Shown: positions 11,600 to 23,880 of the stretch, piece by piece
How the letters are laid out: each line of letters begins with the position of its first letter
Position numbering within the stretch: position 1 is the stretch's first letter
Origin: Cristatella mucedo
Lineage: Eukaryota > Bryozoa > Phylactolaemata > Cristatellidae
Assembly: GCA_009760855.2 (NCBI GenBank)
Contig: WPIO01000072.1
Span: 1 to 64,000, forward strand
Direction: 5' to 3'
Length of the DNA stretch: 64,000 nucleotides
Translations under genes and position numbers: made by a program
Notes under the pieces: model-generated
What the model saw: the letters and a program-made list of their open reading frames with translations, nothing else
Database searches by the model: none
Told to the model about the DNA's origin: nothing

Positions 11600-14500
11600 T
11601 CACCATTAGTCGATACCTACCGGCGGGCCTTCTCCGGCGGGTCAGTAAGAACCTTCCTGCATCCTGCGTTCGCCCTATCAACAGCTCGGCTATCAAACCT
11701 ATGACTCGTAAGTTTAAAGCGCTGAATAGTACTCGTTGCGGTAGTAGCCCACCCGCCGCAGCCCAGCACGTTGTGAAACGTCGTCCGAAGGCCGTTACCA
11801 AGGTCCAATTCAAATTCGAAGAGCCAGCGTCCGCCGGGCCGGACGCAAACGGTAGAGAATAAAAGCCACTTCATCGCCGTCGCCCAGTTGTTGGACAGCC
11901 TCTTAAATTCTGCCTACTAAATGTCCGCTCGCTAAAAACCAAGGGGTTACTTGTCCGCGATCAGGTGGTCCAAGAGAAGCTAGATGCATTTCTGCTTACC
12001 GAAACCTGGATGACGCTTTGCCCCAGTAGCTGTATTTCTGAGACAACCCCACACGGGTTCAAATTCTATCAGTCCATGCGTTCTGGCAAGGTTGGTGGCG
12101 GGGTTGCGATTGTTGTTCGCGAATCGTTTGGCTATAAAAAGTGCAGTTTCTCGCATGGGTCATCGTTTGAATCGGTTGCTATCAGGTTTTCATCAAAAAC
12201 AATGCCTCTCACTGTTGTGATATACCGGCCTCCCTCTGGCTGTCTAAACTTGTTTATAGAGGAGTTTTCAGAGTTCCTCGCTAAAATATTTGTGTGTGAC
12301 AGGCCGTTACTGATTGTAGGAGACTTCAATATTCACGTTGACAACCCTAGCAACAGCCAGGTCCGCTCATTTCTTGACTGTCTGGAGAATTTTGGTATGG
12401 CCCAACACGTTAATCATAGCACCCACGTCGGTGGCCACATTCTAGATCTCGTGATCACTAAGGATGTCCTCCCCAATGACTTTGTGGTGTGCCCACTGAC
12501 CCTCTCAGATCATTGTTCGGTCTCTTTTACTGTTCCTGCTCCCTCGTACGTACAGGGCAATGTCGAATATGCAAAACGACGTAACTTACAAAGCATTGAC
12601 GTGGAAAAGTTTTTGAAATCTGTTTTTCATGCAGGTCTTCTTGATCTGCATTCAGACTCGACTGGCAGCCTCGATACCCTCACTGATGCGATGAACATGA
12701 CACTCCGGAGTGCTCTTGACAAGCATTCTCCCGTTCGCTCTATCCGTGTTCAAATTCATGGAGATTCCTTTCAATTTACAAAAAAACTCCTTAAGATGCG
12801 CCGGGTTAAGCGCAGGCTAGAACGTCGTTTCAAGAAATCGGGGTCTGAGGCAGACCTAGTCAATTTTAAAGACTTCCTTCGAGTTTACACCCGAAAGCTT
12901 AAAAAACCAGGGCTTCTCTTTTCATTAGAAAGCTGAATTCCTGCCATTCGGACACTAAACAGATTTATAAGACAGTAAACCATTTACTGGCCAATGCTGT
13001 GAGGTCTGACTCTCCAGATATTAAGGGCTCAGCTGAACAGTTTTCAGCCTTCTTTACTGAAAAAATTGTGCACATTCGTGCCTCCATTAAGCCCCCTCCG
13101 ACCAAAGCAATCGCCGTTCCTCAACCTAAGACCTTCCTTAAAGGTTCTCCGATGTTTCTGCCTGTGATGTGGCTGCCTTAATAAGGTCTAGCAAAAAGAG
13201 CTCGTCTCCTGAAGACCCTATACCTTCCTCTCTGTGGTCTTCACTGGCAGACCAACTTAGCCCTGCCACAACCAAGATTTTTAATGCTTCTCTGGGAAAT
13301 TGGGTCGTCCTCAAGTACTTCAAATCGGCAATCGTTCGAGCCATACTTAAAAAACCTGGATTAGATACAGAAGTTCTTGTAAACTATCGCCCAGTTTCCC
13401 TTCTGCCTTTCTTGTCAAAGATTCTTGAAAAAATTATTGCAGAGCAGCTGGTAGAAATATTGAAAATAATAGAATATCAGAAACATTTCAATCAGGGTTC
13501 AAGAGGCAGCACTCCACTGAAACTGCTCTTCTCAGTGTTAACAATGAAATTTTAGGTGGCAACGACGACGGCAGTTTCACTGCCCTAGCTCTGCAAGATC
13601 TGTCTTCTGCCTTCGACACCATTGATCACGAAGTTCTGCTTGATTGATTGAGAACAACGATCGGTCTGGCAGATGAAGCACTGGCGTGGTTTAAATCGTA
13701 CTTGTCTGATCGTGTTCAATACGTGTCGTGTGGGGGTCAGGTCTCACACACCAGAAGGGTCATATGTGGAGTCCCTCAAGGGTCTGTACTCGGTTCCTTG
13801 CTGCTCTTCATTTATACACAACCTCTGGAAAAAGTGATTACGACCCATTGAATAGGATGTCACTTTCATGCCGATAATACTCAGCTTTATTTGTCATTCA
13901 AATCGTCGGAATCTGCTGCAACAACTGAGAAACTGAATGCTTGCCTTGCCGATATTCGATCCTGGATGTCGGAAAACATTCTGAAAGTAAATGATGATAC
14001 AACCGAACTGCTGCTCATAGGACGCCCTAAGCGAGTGGCTGGATTAAAAGGCTTTGCTGTTCCAATAGGTGATGCAATTGTGCGACTATCACCATGTGCT
14101 CGAAATTTAGGTGTCGTTTTCGACAGCTGCCTCAATTGTAAAAGCTTCATTCAGAAGACTGCTTCTACAGCTAGCCATCACGTCTGATCCCTATCCAAGA
14201 TTAGGAGCTGTCTCCCTCAGTGGCTTGTAAACAATTTAACTAGCTTTTAAGTTCTGTCTTAGTCCCAGCGGTTTAAGCACTTGTCACCTTTGCTGGAAGA
14301 GCTAGGATGGTTGCCGGTTGAGCAAAGGATACAGAGCAAAGTTCTTACGCTGACGCACAAGGCCCGCCACGGCTTGGCTCCTTCGTACCTAGCTGAACTG
14401 CTGCATCAGTTTCAGCCTGTTCGCGCCCTGAGGTACTGTGTGGACAACAAATTAGCTGTCCCATTTCTCCGCTTAAAGACAGTTGGCGACAAAAGCTTTA

Positions 14501-14800
14501 GCTCTGCAGGTGCTAGACTGTGGAACTCACTTCCACAATTCTTGCGCAACGGCAACTACTCTCCTACTGCCGGGTATGGCTCATCCTTTTCAGCGGTCCT
14601 GAACTGCTACTTCTATGCTAATCACTACCTCAACTGCTCTCCTGACTCTGCTATGCTTCCCTTTTTCTCTTTGTTGCGTGAGACGAAGTCTGTTGGCTAC
14701 CGAATGCGTACCGAAAGCCGCTTAGGCTGTGAGTGAGCTATACAAAACTCTCCTGCGTAACACCCACGTGGTCTTTATGACTTTGTGGAGTTACAGACGG
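11600..14800 (+). mobile_element. Nearly full-length LINE family B (L2/CR1-like), mutated
   Basis: The order is 5' region, apurinic-like endonuclease, reverse transcriptase, C-terminal domain and 3' region. The endonuclease frame is open from about 11868 to 12936 and keeps FCLLNVRSL, LLTETWM, GGVAIVV, VVIYRPPSG, LLIVGDFNIHVDN, LDLVIT and SDHCSV. The reverse transcriptase (12940-14190) is split by stops and frameshifts but shows LQDLSSAFDTIDHEVLL near 13590, VICGVPQGSVLGSLL near 13760 and HADNTQLYLSF near 13868. The C-terminal part (14281-14736) reads LGWLPVEQRIQSKVLTLTHK. No family A hairpin tail is present; the end is near CATTACATTACATAG at 14803. The element cannot move autonomously. Confidence 0.9.
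11868..12936 (+). pseudogene. LINE family B endonuclease domain (ORF2 N-terminal part)
   Basis: This is an open frame of about 355 codons with the endonuclease/exonuclease/phosphatase fold motifs in order: N of LLNVRSL, E of LTETW, YRPP, GDFNIH and SDH. These residues match the catalytic Asn, Glu, Asp-Asn and Asp-His positions of LINE endonucleases, which nick target DNA to prime reverse transcription. The frame opens after a TAA at about 11865 and does not need the later internal start. After SDHCSV it continues into the linker and ends at a TGA (12934-12936) well before the reverse transcriptase, so the polyprotein is broken. Confidence 0.85.
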
Positions 14801-14819
14801 AGATACATTACATTACATA

Positions 14820-15195
14820 GGCTTTAACTTGTATGCAGATGACAGCCATGTTGTACCTTGTGCTTTGATCCCTCTCAGCCCTCCGGCAAGCTGAACTTGC
14901 TCAAATCCCTTTTTTTATGTACTCCTGACATCTGCACATGGATGGTAGCAAGCTTTCACAAATCGAACGACAGTAAAACCAACTGGCTAGTTGCAAGCCG
15001 AATGAGTGTGACCAAGAATTCGGAAAGCTTGACTCTAAACATTCGCTCTGCAGGCACATCTCCTGTTGCACCTGCACGGAATCTAGGTGCACTGTTCAAA
15101 GTGACCTCTTGCAAGACGACCACATCAGCTCTACAGTCAAGTTGGCCTACTTTCAGTTGCATTACATTGCTGAAATTCGGCCCTGCTTAGGCGAG
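14820..15195 (+). mobile_element. LINE family A internal fragment
   Basis: The plus strand contains TTGTATGCAGATGACAGCCA (LYADDSH, the catalytic YADD box). It is followed in broken frames by LTLNIRSAGTSPVAPARNLG, equivalent to the family A stretch FKIGSASISPVASARNLG. It ends near CTGAAATTCGGCCCTGC, where the inverted-duplication arm begins. Confidence 0.75.
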
Positions 15196-17540
15196 GCGCA
15201 CATGAGGCGTACGAAATACCTTTACAATATCTTCTAGACATAGTGGCTCTCTATAAACACATGCCAAAAAGCTGCTGGCTGAAGGTAAGCCGCTGAAAGG
15301 CTTCTAGATCCGCTATCTTAGCTGGATAGCTCCTTCCTCGATACATGGCAGCAAACAAAAAATGGTGCTATCAAGCTTCTATGCGGGTAGATGAAGTGTG
15401 ATATTCATCGTTGCAAACCTTGCCTCATCCCTGTAGTCAAGTCTATGCGAGGGGTGGGCCTCCTATGCTCGTTCATTCACCTTTAGTTTAGTAAGGGTTT
15501 CTACTGCTTTCTGCCTAGCTGATTTGAAAGAAATTTGACCAAGACCACTAAGCATGCAAGATCTAACCCGATAGTGATTGAAGCTGTAGCTCATTAGCCT
15601 TTATCTTGCCTATGTTCAATTGGTTTTGTGGACTGATCGTTTATGCAAAGCTCGATAGCCACCAATGCTGGTCGGAATAAGTCTGACCTCGATTGTGGCT
15701 GCTTGGGATGGACGTCCCATGAATTAGTTCGCATGTATCACAGTCATTGTTAACTAAAGCATCGCAATTTTTATGCTGAATCATTGCTCGGCCAGCTTGC
15801 TCGAGCTGCCCTACGGCCTTATTCCTAAGGTCAAGGGCGCTCTTAATTGATGCCGTGCTCTGCTGACGTCGACATCCATGATCATCTGCACGGCTCTTAC
15901 GACTAGCTGAGCATGCTTCGAGGTGCTTCTAGTTTTACCCGTACTTTTTATGCATCATCCTTTGTCACAACCTAAGCAAGTCACTTTAAATGATTAATGG
16001 TCACGGTAATGTGGAAAGCATAGCAACTGCTGCACAATGAAATGTTGTTTGATTCACGTGTATTTCTTCGTGATTATGAATCTAGTTTTGAGAGCTAGTT
16101 TTGAGTACTAGTTTTGAGAGCTCTGTTCAAAGCCTTTATTAAAATAGCGACCTCACGTACACTTTTTAAAATGCCTCGAGCACTACAGCTTATATATTTA
16201 TTCTGAGGTCACCAACCATTATTACTGTTGCTGAGTTCACTGGCGCCTTTAATTACCCTGTCGAAGTGAAAAGCGGACACTTGGCAATAGACCAGAAATA
16301 GTGTTTCTCGTCAACGCATTCTAAACTCCATTCGTATTAAACTGATCCATAAGAATCCACACTTCTGGAAAATGTCGACAAAATATCCAAGACAGTACTA
16401 TTTTTCAAACTCTAATCCAGCAAAGGCCACAGATGCCACACGTTATGTCGGAGCGAAAATCGCAAGTGCAGCACGAGCGCCTGTTTTCTTACCTTTAGTA
16501 CAGAGTGAGAGAGAGATATATATATTTTCTTGAAAGTCTTTCAGGGATATACATTTTTAACAAGAGATTACTCTTTTCAGTTGCCCTGCAATGTACCGCG
16601 GCTAAAAAGTACTAGAGATACTGACCTTGACCATTTCAAGTAAGCTAATCTAGATGCTACTTCCAGTGCTTTAGAACCAGTTACCCTTTGACTTGATATG
16701 CCTAGTTGCCATGCCGTCCCACGCTATAGCGGTTCTTACTTTCTCGATTTTCAACGTTACCACAACCTTGCACGTGAATATTTTATAAAATATTGTGCCT
16801 ACATAAAACCACCGAAATCCGGAAACCTTAGATGTTATTGCGACGTACACGTGCTATCTTTACCAGTGGGGGTAGTAGTTGCTCCGAACCGAAATTACTT
16901 CCGCACGCGAAGCGCACCTAGTGAATGCTAGTCGTTACAGCAGCGTGACCGGCACAAGAGATACAAGCATCTGAAGCACAGCTAAGAGTCACAGTAGCAG
17001 TGATGTGATGGTACACGCTGGCGCGGCGGAAATAGCAGAGCACCATTGCAATATAGAAGAGACAATGCGACGAAACGAAATCTCTTACCTGGCATCGCAC
17101 TCGGTAACCTCTTCCCTACCCAAAACTTAGGAGAGTGACCGGAAATACAAAACTACTCTATAGACATGTGTCAGGCGGAGCCGCTTCAGTGAGTATTCGA
17201 GGTTTTTTCAAAGCGGGTAACCGCTCATTTGGCTTTGGCTGGAAAGATAGTTAGTGCGCAGTTCGACTTCCGCGTACACGTCTAGTGCAATGTCGCTTTT
17301 TAGATGGCGGTAACACTTTTTTAAGGAGTCGATCACATTTCTCGGGGTACTAAATGAATAAATCTTTTTACGCGGGTCTATATGACTTTGCGACCGACGT
17401 TGGTGACTGCAGCTGCAGTCTCTCATAGTGTGGGTCCAACATTCCTTACAGGATGGCCAGCAAAGCTTTTGGAAGGCAGCGCACCTTTAGCAACGAGCTC
17501 TTAGCTCTTCCAATACGTTCAACAAGCTAAAATTACCATA
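15195..17540 (-). repeat. Right arm of large inverted duplication
   Basis: Diverged reverse complement of 4030-6800, collinear from the inner end (15200 pairs with 6780) to the outer end (17530 pairs with 4100). The arm carries a short (TA)n near 16517, paired with (TA)n near 5055 in the left arm. No convincing gene is inside. Frames such as 17208-17426 are the antisense counterpart of 4206-4442 and show no known domain. Confidence 0.7.
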
Positions 17541-17965
17541 AAGGTAAACAATTATGTAATTCATGCAAGTTAAGAAATAAATTTAGAGCTATAAAGCAGC
17601 CTTTCGGATCGGATTTTGGAGTGAAGGTCTTGGACTTGTGTCCCGCCCTCAAAGACGAGATTGTAGCTCACTTCCTTTCTAATATCCCCGTTACGCCCTT
17701 GTTTCTCGCAGGAAGGTCAAACGGAGTCTCTACATGAAAGTTACTTTTAAGAACTGATTCGAACTAAATCCAGTCGTCCAGTGCAATATGATCGAACCGA
17801 TACAGACTGTCGCTAAAGGAACAACTTCCAGCAGCACTTACCCCGGATTTAAGCAGCACATTTAAGCGTATGGCGGAAGCGAAGGAAGGTACTCGCTGTC
17901 TCGTGAACTACGAAACTGTGTCGCGTGTTACAGCAAGTGCTTTCGCGAGCGAACAGGACGAGCCT
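17540..17965. other. Intergenic spacer 3' of fucosyltransferase 1
   Basis: No reading frame or repeat recognised. An ATTAAA (17965-17970, minus strand) overlapping the stop codon of the fucosyltransferase gene could serve as a poly(A) signal. Confidence 0.4.
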
Positions 17966-17969
17966 TTAA

Positions 17970-19133
17970 TTAACGCGGCCGAGTCCAATTGTTTTTGCAT
18001 TCGCTATAAAACCACTGAGCCAAGTTTTTCTTAGCCAGGGACCGATGACACCCAGTCTTTCTTACCGTGTTGCACAATGTTATTGTGGCTTTTGCCAGTT
18101 CGAGATTTACTCCGCTGTACACTACGTACATTTCTCGCCATTTATGATAGTAGTAGAAGGAATTCCAATTCGCGGCGACGCTTTTGAGGAAGCTGGCTAG
18201 TTCGTGCAACGAGGTGAAATTGTCGGCGTGTATGAACGAGTTCGGCGGCGCTACTTCTTGGTAGTGAGTCATCGGGGCACCCAGGACTACTGGTATCGCA
18301 CCGCCGGGAGACGCGAGGGTCCGCCATAACTTTTCCGTCACGTAGTCTCGGCACAGACTGTTCTCAAAGGCAAGATAGAAGGCGTAAGTGGAGCTCAGCT
18401 CCGGCTCACACCCTCTGTCGCCTCTGGGGCATCGCTTCAAGCCAGAGCAGCCGCCAAACGTGTCGACTTGGATGAATTCTGACAAAGCTTTGACGTATTG
18501 TAGTCGTTGTGGATCACAGTTGCTTACCAGCCAATATGCGTACGGTTTTCTGTCCTGGAAACGTCTTGTGATGTTATCTGGCACAGCTAGCTTCGTTGAC
18601 GACGGTTCGTAGTGACCATAGGTAGTGGTCAGATCAGAGTCGCTCCTGTACGTCAATGTCAAATTAAAAATGCCATCGTAAGCAGTCGAAATGCGGGATT
18701 TCTGAGGAGGCTCCAAGTTAAAGAGAACCCAATATTGACGCTCAGAGCGGTGTTTAGGCAGCGAAGAGATCGCAGTGTCTCGTGCATGAAACACTATTGC
18801 ATTCGCCTCGGCCACGCGTCGCTTGTCGGTTGTGATAATGCACGTGCTGCTGTAGTCCCGCATTGGAGATTGCGTGACAGATAACATGTGTTCAAATGAT
18901 TTGAAATAAAATCGTGTCCAAAACAGTATCAGCACTGACGATCTGATAGCAGCCGTTGTATTTAGGCACGTGGAAGTCTTTCCATAACTTGTGTCGAGCA
19001 TTGCATGAAAGGGCCACTTGGCATATAGAAGAGCTATAAGAAAATTGATGGAGAATATTGAGCATGTTAAAATCAAAAATATCTTTTGAAAATGTTGGGT
19101 GAAATTTCTTAGCTTGAAATATTTTTCCGTCAT
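17970..19133 (-). CDS. Alpha-1,3-fucosyltransferase (GT10), paralog 1
   Basis: 387 residues, a normal length for the family. Such enzymes transfer fucose from GDP-fucose to GlcNAc of N-glycans or Lewis-type glycans in the Golgi. The layout is type II membrane: a short cytosolic tail, a membrane anchor at about 18-37, a stem, then the catalytic region. The N-terminal half of the GT10 domain includes VLILFWTRFYF (67-77) and YWVLFNLEPP (134-143). The conserved donor-binding block is KPYAYWLVSNC (196-206), then FYLAFENSLCRDYVTEKLWR (252-271), IPVVLGAP and FIHADNF (300-306). N-glycosylation sequons occur at NTT58, NLT157, NIT188 and NFT305. It is uninterrupted by introns and all expected motifs are present. 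The start is set by the first Met, which directly precedes the anchor. Acceptor specificity cannot be read from the sequence. Confidence 0.95.
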   Translation of the reverse strand: MTEKYFKLRNFTQHFQKIFLILTCSIFSINFLIALLYAKWPFHAMLDTSYGKTSTCLNTTAAIRSSVLILFWTRFYFKSFEHMLSVTQSPMRDYSSTCIITTDKRRVAEANAIVFHARDTAISSLPKHRSERQYWVLFNLEPPQKSRISTAYDGIFNLTLTYRSDSDLTTTYGHYEPSSTKLAVPDNITRRFQDRKPYAYWLVSNCDPQRLQYVKALSEFIQVDTFGGCSGLKRCPRGDRGCEPELSSTYAFYLAFENSLCRDYVTEKLWRTLASPGGAIPVVLGAPMTHYQEVAPPNSFIHADNFTSLHELASFLKSVAANWNSFYYYHKWREMYVVYSGVNLELAKATITLCNTVRKTGCHRSLAKKNLAQWFYSECKNNWTRPR

Positions 19134-19190
19134 TTATTGAGTTGCGTTTCTGACGTTGCTGTTCTATAAAAAAAAATTCAAAAAATGTAG
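19131..19190 (-). promoter_or_regulatory. 3' splice acceptor and short 5' leader of fucosyltransferase 1
   Basis: On the minus strand, a run of T residues is followed by TATAG. The AG is at 19164-19165, and the exon would start at 19163, 30 bases before the ATG at 19133. This is a good polypyrimidine-AG acceptor. It indicates either an intron in the 5' untranslated region or a trans-splicing site. The second paralog has the same arrangement. Confidence 0.65.
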
Positions 19191-20400
19191 CACTTTATTG
19201 GTACTGGCAAAGCTGCTAAGCACTTATACACTAAAATATCTAAGCTAAATAAGAGATTCCCATAATAAAGTTAGGGAAAATCCCATCACTGAGGCAGCCT
19301 CACCGCAGGTATATAACGACACGATAGTAATCCTTTCCAGAAATATTGACCTTAGTTGGGCCTCTCAGCAAGCTCTGCTGGATCTATCAGTGGCATTTGC
19401 TACCATCGATCGTCAAATAATTTCAGAAAATGTTTCTTACGCAAGACCAGTGATAAACGGGTCTTCATGTCAATAGTTATTTTTCTACGCCTAATCAATA
19501 ACTATACAAAGATAACTTTTTAAATATTGTCACTGGGAATGACTATAGTGCCAGTACAGTTGTTTCCTGAGGCGATCTCTCGTTCTTTGCTTTGTTGGGA
19601 GGTAGGCACGAGGCACGTTCTTTTTGCCTCCCATAAGTTCCAGTGTTCAGACAAGCTCAATCACCCGATGCCGATTTCAGCAGCTAAAACTATTCCGTCT
19701 ACCATGTCGACTTTCAATTTTAGCTAAGAACTGCACTATTTTAAACTAAGGCTTTTCTAGGCTTACCTACCTAGTCTTAGTCGACTTAGTCTATTCTAAG
19801 AGCGGCGTACCTTCTGGCGCACTCCAGTGCCTTCGGCACGCACGCGCCACGACGATTTTTCGAGAGCCTGTCCTTTTCTAAGGGGATGGTTGCTCTAGAG
19901 TTTCTAAAAAGGTTATTCGCTTTATACATGTTGAAAGAGGCCTACTGAGCGGTGTGCCTTAGGCTCACAAAATAGCTGGGCGGATTTCTGATGAGAGTGC
20001 GAGAAACGGCTGCCTCGGCTGGCAGCCAAAGGTCTCAAAAAATGATCAAGGTTTAAGCTAATCACTAAGGTGAACATTTGAATTAGTACTAAGAGTAAAA
20101 GTAATTAGTGTTTAGAAGGTTAAACTAGCTTTTCGAGTAGACGTCAATGAAACATCGTTGACCTTGTGCCAGGATGTACGAAGTTGATGCTCAGAACTTC
20201 CCTCATACCGATATCCAGGCTACGCCATTGGGACTAAACTAGCCGGGGTGTTCAGCATAAGGCTCGCCCAACGCGGCTCCAGTTTTCTGAATTTTTCAGA
20301 AATAAAAGTGCGTACGAGCATTGAATGCGTACTGATGTAGCTACGACCTATGTAAAACCATGTATGTTTTCTTTTTTACCAATGTGAAAAATAAATTTTC
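19165..20400. other. Non-coding, with one LINE fragment
   Basis: The only recognisable element is LINE reverse transcriptase sequence on the plus strand at about 19300-19450 (ALLDLSVAFATIDRQII-like, family B type). The rest shows no gene. Confidence 0.45.
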
Positions 20401-20825
20401 TAGCTCATGGACAGCTAATGCTGGTCAACCGGCCTGTGCTATCAAGCGCATACAGTTGGTGCAAAACTCTGCAGCTAGGCTTATCTGTCGTGAGCGTCGC
20501 AGTTTCCACATCATGCCGCTTCTCGCCGACCTGCACTGGGTCCCAGTCAAGCAGCGAAACGAGTTCAAGGTTCGGTCACTAACTTTTAGGTCTTTTTATT
20601 ACTTGACTTCAGCTTACCTATCAGATCTACTCCCCCACCAGGCTAAGCATAGTAGCACTCACTATTCTGAATCTAATCGTTTAACTATATCTCGTACGAA
20701 GCTCAAATCCTTTGGAGACAGTACCCTTAGTTGATATGCTCCTAAAGCCCGGAACTCATATCCGACTGGCGTCACGACATCCCTTGACTTGACTTGTTTA
20801 TATTATTATTATTATTATTATTAAA
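20400..20825 (+). mobile_element. LINE family A 3' fragment
   Basis: The plus strand reads CAIKRIQLVQNSAARLICRE, HWVPVKQRNEFKVRSLTFRS and SAYLSDLLPHQAKHSSTHYS, the family A C-terminal domain. It ends in (ATT)n at 20802-20822. The 3' untranslated hairpin is mostly lost and the frame ends early at SFGDSTLS. Confidence 0.85.
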
Positions 20826-21402
20826 TCTCGATGCTGGTGCATGCTGCCCAATCAGCATAAGCCGCCCCCCTCGCGCTCGTCCTCCCGTCGGCCGACGCTT
20901 CCACACCCGAGCTGCCAGCTGTCACTGTAGCTTAATTGACTGTTAGTGACCATATTATTAGGTAGGCTCGCGCACGCCTATTAGTGCTTTGTCGTTGCCG
21001 TTTAAATTCATTTCTGAATGCCGCTTCTTCTACCAGGGTTCGCGAATCGGTTATCTCGTGCGGGAAGCCCGGGTTAAGTAAGAGGGAGGCCCGCTTCCCA
21101 TACTTCCGCAATTGTTTCGAGTCGTTCGGCGCGCTCCAAAAAAGTACTGAAATGAATCGCACTAGCTTAGCAGTCACCGGGCAGACTATAACCCTGCCGA
21201 TCATTTATAGAGAGAGCCTTTTAAATGCGCTTTCAACGTGCTATAAATCTGTTTCTTGACAAGGCAGTTGACCTTTTGCTGTGACCAAGACCTGGCTGAA
21301 GTCAGAAAACTAAATACCCGACCAAAACCGTCTCCATTCTGACAGACTTATCTTTCGTTCATGCCACGTTGTTAATTAATACAAGTGGTGGAGTAGCTAC
21401 TG

Positions 21403-21508
<106 letters not shown>

Positions 21509-21530
21509 ATAGTCAAAAGGTAAAATTACG

Positions 21531-21665
21531 CTGATTCAACAGCCTCGTTTATCTAGTGACAGAAGAGCCTTAGTGGCTATTACCACCGCTCTCGATAAGC
21601 AATAAATAATCATCCACTTCAGGATTTAAACCCACAGCCTGGCTTGTGATGAGCAAGTACCTTGG
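21531..21665 (-). mobile_element. tRNA-derived SINE-like repeat, copy 1
   Basis: Similar to 42975-43130 and 59066-59215: CAACAGCCTCGTTTATCTAG, AGAAGAGCC, a block around AGCAATAAA, and CAGGATTTAAACCCAC. On the minus strand GGGTTTAAATCC takes the place of a tRNA B box (GGTTCGANTCC). It is preceded by an A-box-like GGTACTTGCTC region. Diverged. Confidence 0.55.
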
Positions 21666-22929
21666 CCCTGCGCTAAGACTGAGTGGTTCAAGCGGTTTGC
21701 ATTCTCCATTAAAGTGCCTTTTGAATCTCTTTTACCGAGCTCCTCCAGTAGCAAGCTGTCAGCGTTAGTCGTAATACGTCATCAATAGGCACTAAGTCGT
21801 GCTTTATATAAAAAGTTTTAGATCACATTTAATTTATGAGTTTCAAAAATCGTCCCTTTCTCCAGCATTCATTTCAATGACCCAACTGACCCCTTATGAG
21901 CCAAATTTCGTGGACTGGCTGATTCATTTCTTGTGTGGCTCATGTGCATAGTCTCACTCACGACAAAGGTCACACACTCAAAATATTCTTTCACGATTTT
22001 ATTCTTTGAAGTCCTGTTATTATTAAATTCTAGGCATCTGACCAAACTTGATTTTCATTCAGCCTACAATTTGGGTCCCTTTCGTTTTTTTAAAACCACG
22101 TGAGAATCCCAAAACGTTAAGAGCCTTGACATTGATGCAGCCTGTAGATCAATATTTCTCTTAAACCTTCTGTTCAATTCTCTATCCAAACTGCCCTCAC
22201 TAGTAAAATGCTACTAAACAACATCAGCGGATGTTTTAGATGAGAATTGTCCTCTGATTAATTACAAGCGTACACTCTCATATAGATGGCTTTTCGCTTA
22301 CTGCAGGTGCTAAACTTGCTAGGACTACTTAGCCTAAGGTATCTAGCTTCTGTAAAGCCTACTGGAAGCACGGATGCTTAATCAAAAAATGTTGATACCG
22401 GCAATCAACCGTCTTCTTAATCGCTCCAGGGTCATTACATTTTTAAGTGATCCTTTTGGCAATCTTTCAACCGGCTCGTTCAAGCTTCTTTAGCACCTAC
22501 ATAGAGAAGATAGCAGCATTCATTCTCACCCTAAGCTAATATCCCGATGGATTATTCAAAATCTGTTTCTCGCTCTATCAAAATCATCACCTTTAAGCAG
22601 CCTGCCATTGACGATCGCGTCTCAAATTGTATCTCATAAACTAAATTGACTCTAGGCCCCATTCTAATGTTCTCCATCGTCTGGGATGCATATATTACTG
22701 CTTCCCTACGTAACTAGCACAATAAATCCGTACATAGACTCGGGTCTCATCTCTGCATCCATAACAAAGATTGTTGCTACGTTACTACAAAGAAGGTAGT
22801 GCTAGACCGGAAGAACTTAAGCAACTTCCGATCAGCCTCCCTGCTGCCTTTCCTACTAAAGGCAGTGAACAGAGTGAGTATAAACAGAATGACTATTGCA
22901 CATCTAGTCGTCTCAGCTTGTACCGCACG

Positions 22930-23880
22930 GCTCGTCGCTGAGCAGGCACGCGAGTATAGCTAGCTATCTGAAGTTACTTAAGAGCAGCACAGTTACGTTT
23001 GTCTCTCTGTCGCCGCCACCCTTACTTGAGAGCAACTCAGTCATGCGGAGCAGCTGCTCCCCGCCCCCTCCCCCGAAATATGCACAGCCCGATCGATAGG
23101 AGCTGCGCCGGCCTATGTAAGACGGCAGCCCAACTTGCAGATGCAATAGCCATGTACAGCCAGGAAATAAAACTAACGTCTCAGGAAGAAAGAAGGAACG
23201 TTACTCCGAGGCAGCGGCAGGGTACCTCTGAATTGATTGATTCCTGAATTGATACAGGTTAAGAATTATCCAAGAACGACACAGTCAACGCTCACGAGAA
23301 GCACTGAGCCGACGCGGAGGAGGCTGCCGTTCTACGACTGAGCTCTGAGCTCTGCAGTGCGATCGTTGTGACCATCTGCACTAGTGCAGCGTCGACGGAG
23401 CTGCGGTTTGAATAGGCAAATAAGCCTCCGTTGTAGCCGAATCATTCGGTACGGAGGCACTCGGTCGAAAATCGCCATGCGCAATTGCATTGCTCGGCGC
23501 GCGTCGACTGCAAACGTTCGGCGCGGAGCGACGGCAGTGTATCGCGGGCTCAGTACGCTTTTCTGCGGCTACCGAAAGGGCGGCGAAAAGAAAAGCGAAG
23601 GAAGAGCTGCCGACAGCTGAGTGCGCAGCCGATCGTCGGCAACAGACGAGAACTGCGACCGCTATTAACCGTAATTACTTGCCTCTCCACTTCGGCGTTA
23701 ACTGCAGCCACTCGCGATTGCAGTCAGTCTATTTCGTTCTGTCTATTTGCCCCGAACACGAAGGTAGACCCTGAAATAGTGTCTTCGGCAATTGGTAGAC
23801 TGCCGTATGTACAAAGTTCCTGCGAGCCAGGTCCATCGATCGGAGTTTGGTTGTTGCTAATGCCCGTATTGGAATAAGTC
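22930..23880. other. CpG-richer unassigned block
   Basis: 23260-23640 is visibly richer in CG dinucleotides than its surroundings. Three overlapping plus-strand frames of 78-130 codons are open but none resembles a known protein. It could be a LINE 5' region or an old promoter; neither is shown. Confidence 0.3.

Noticed and set aside
18388-18884. Plus-strand open frames of 74 and 90 codons
   Set aside because: They are antisense shadows of the fucosyltransferase coding region at 17970-19133.
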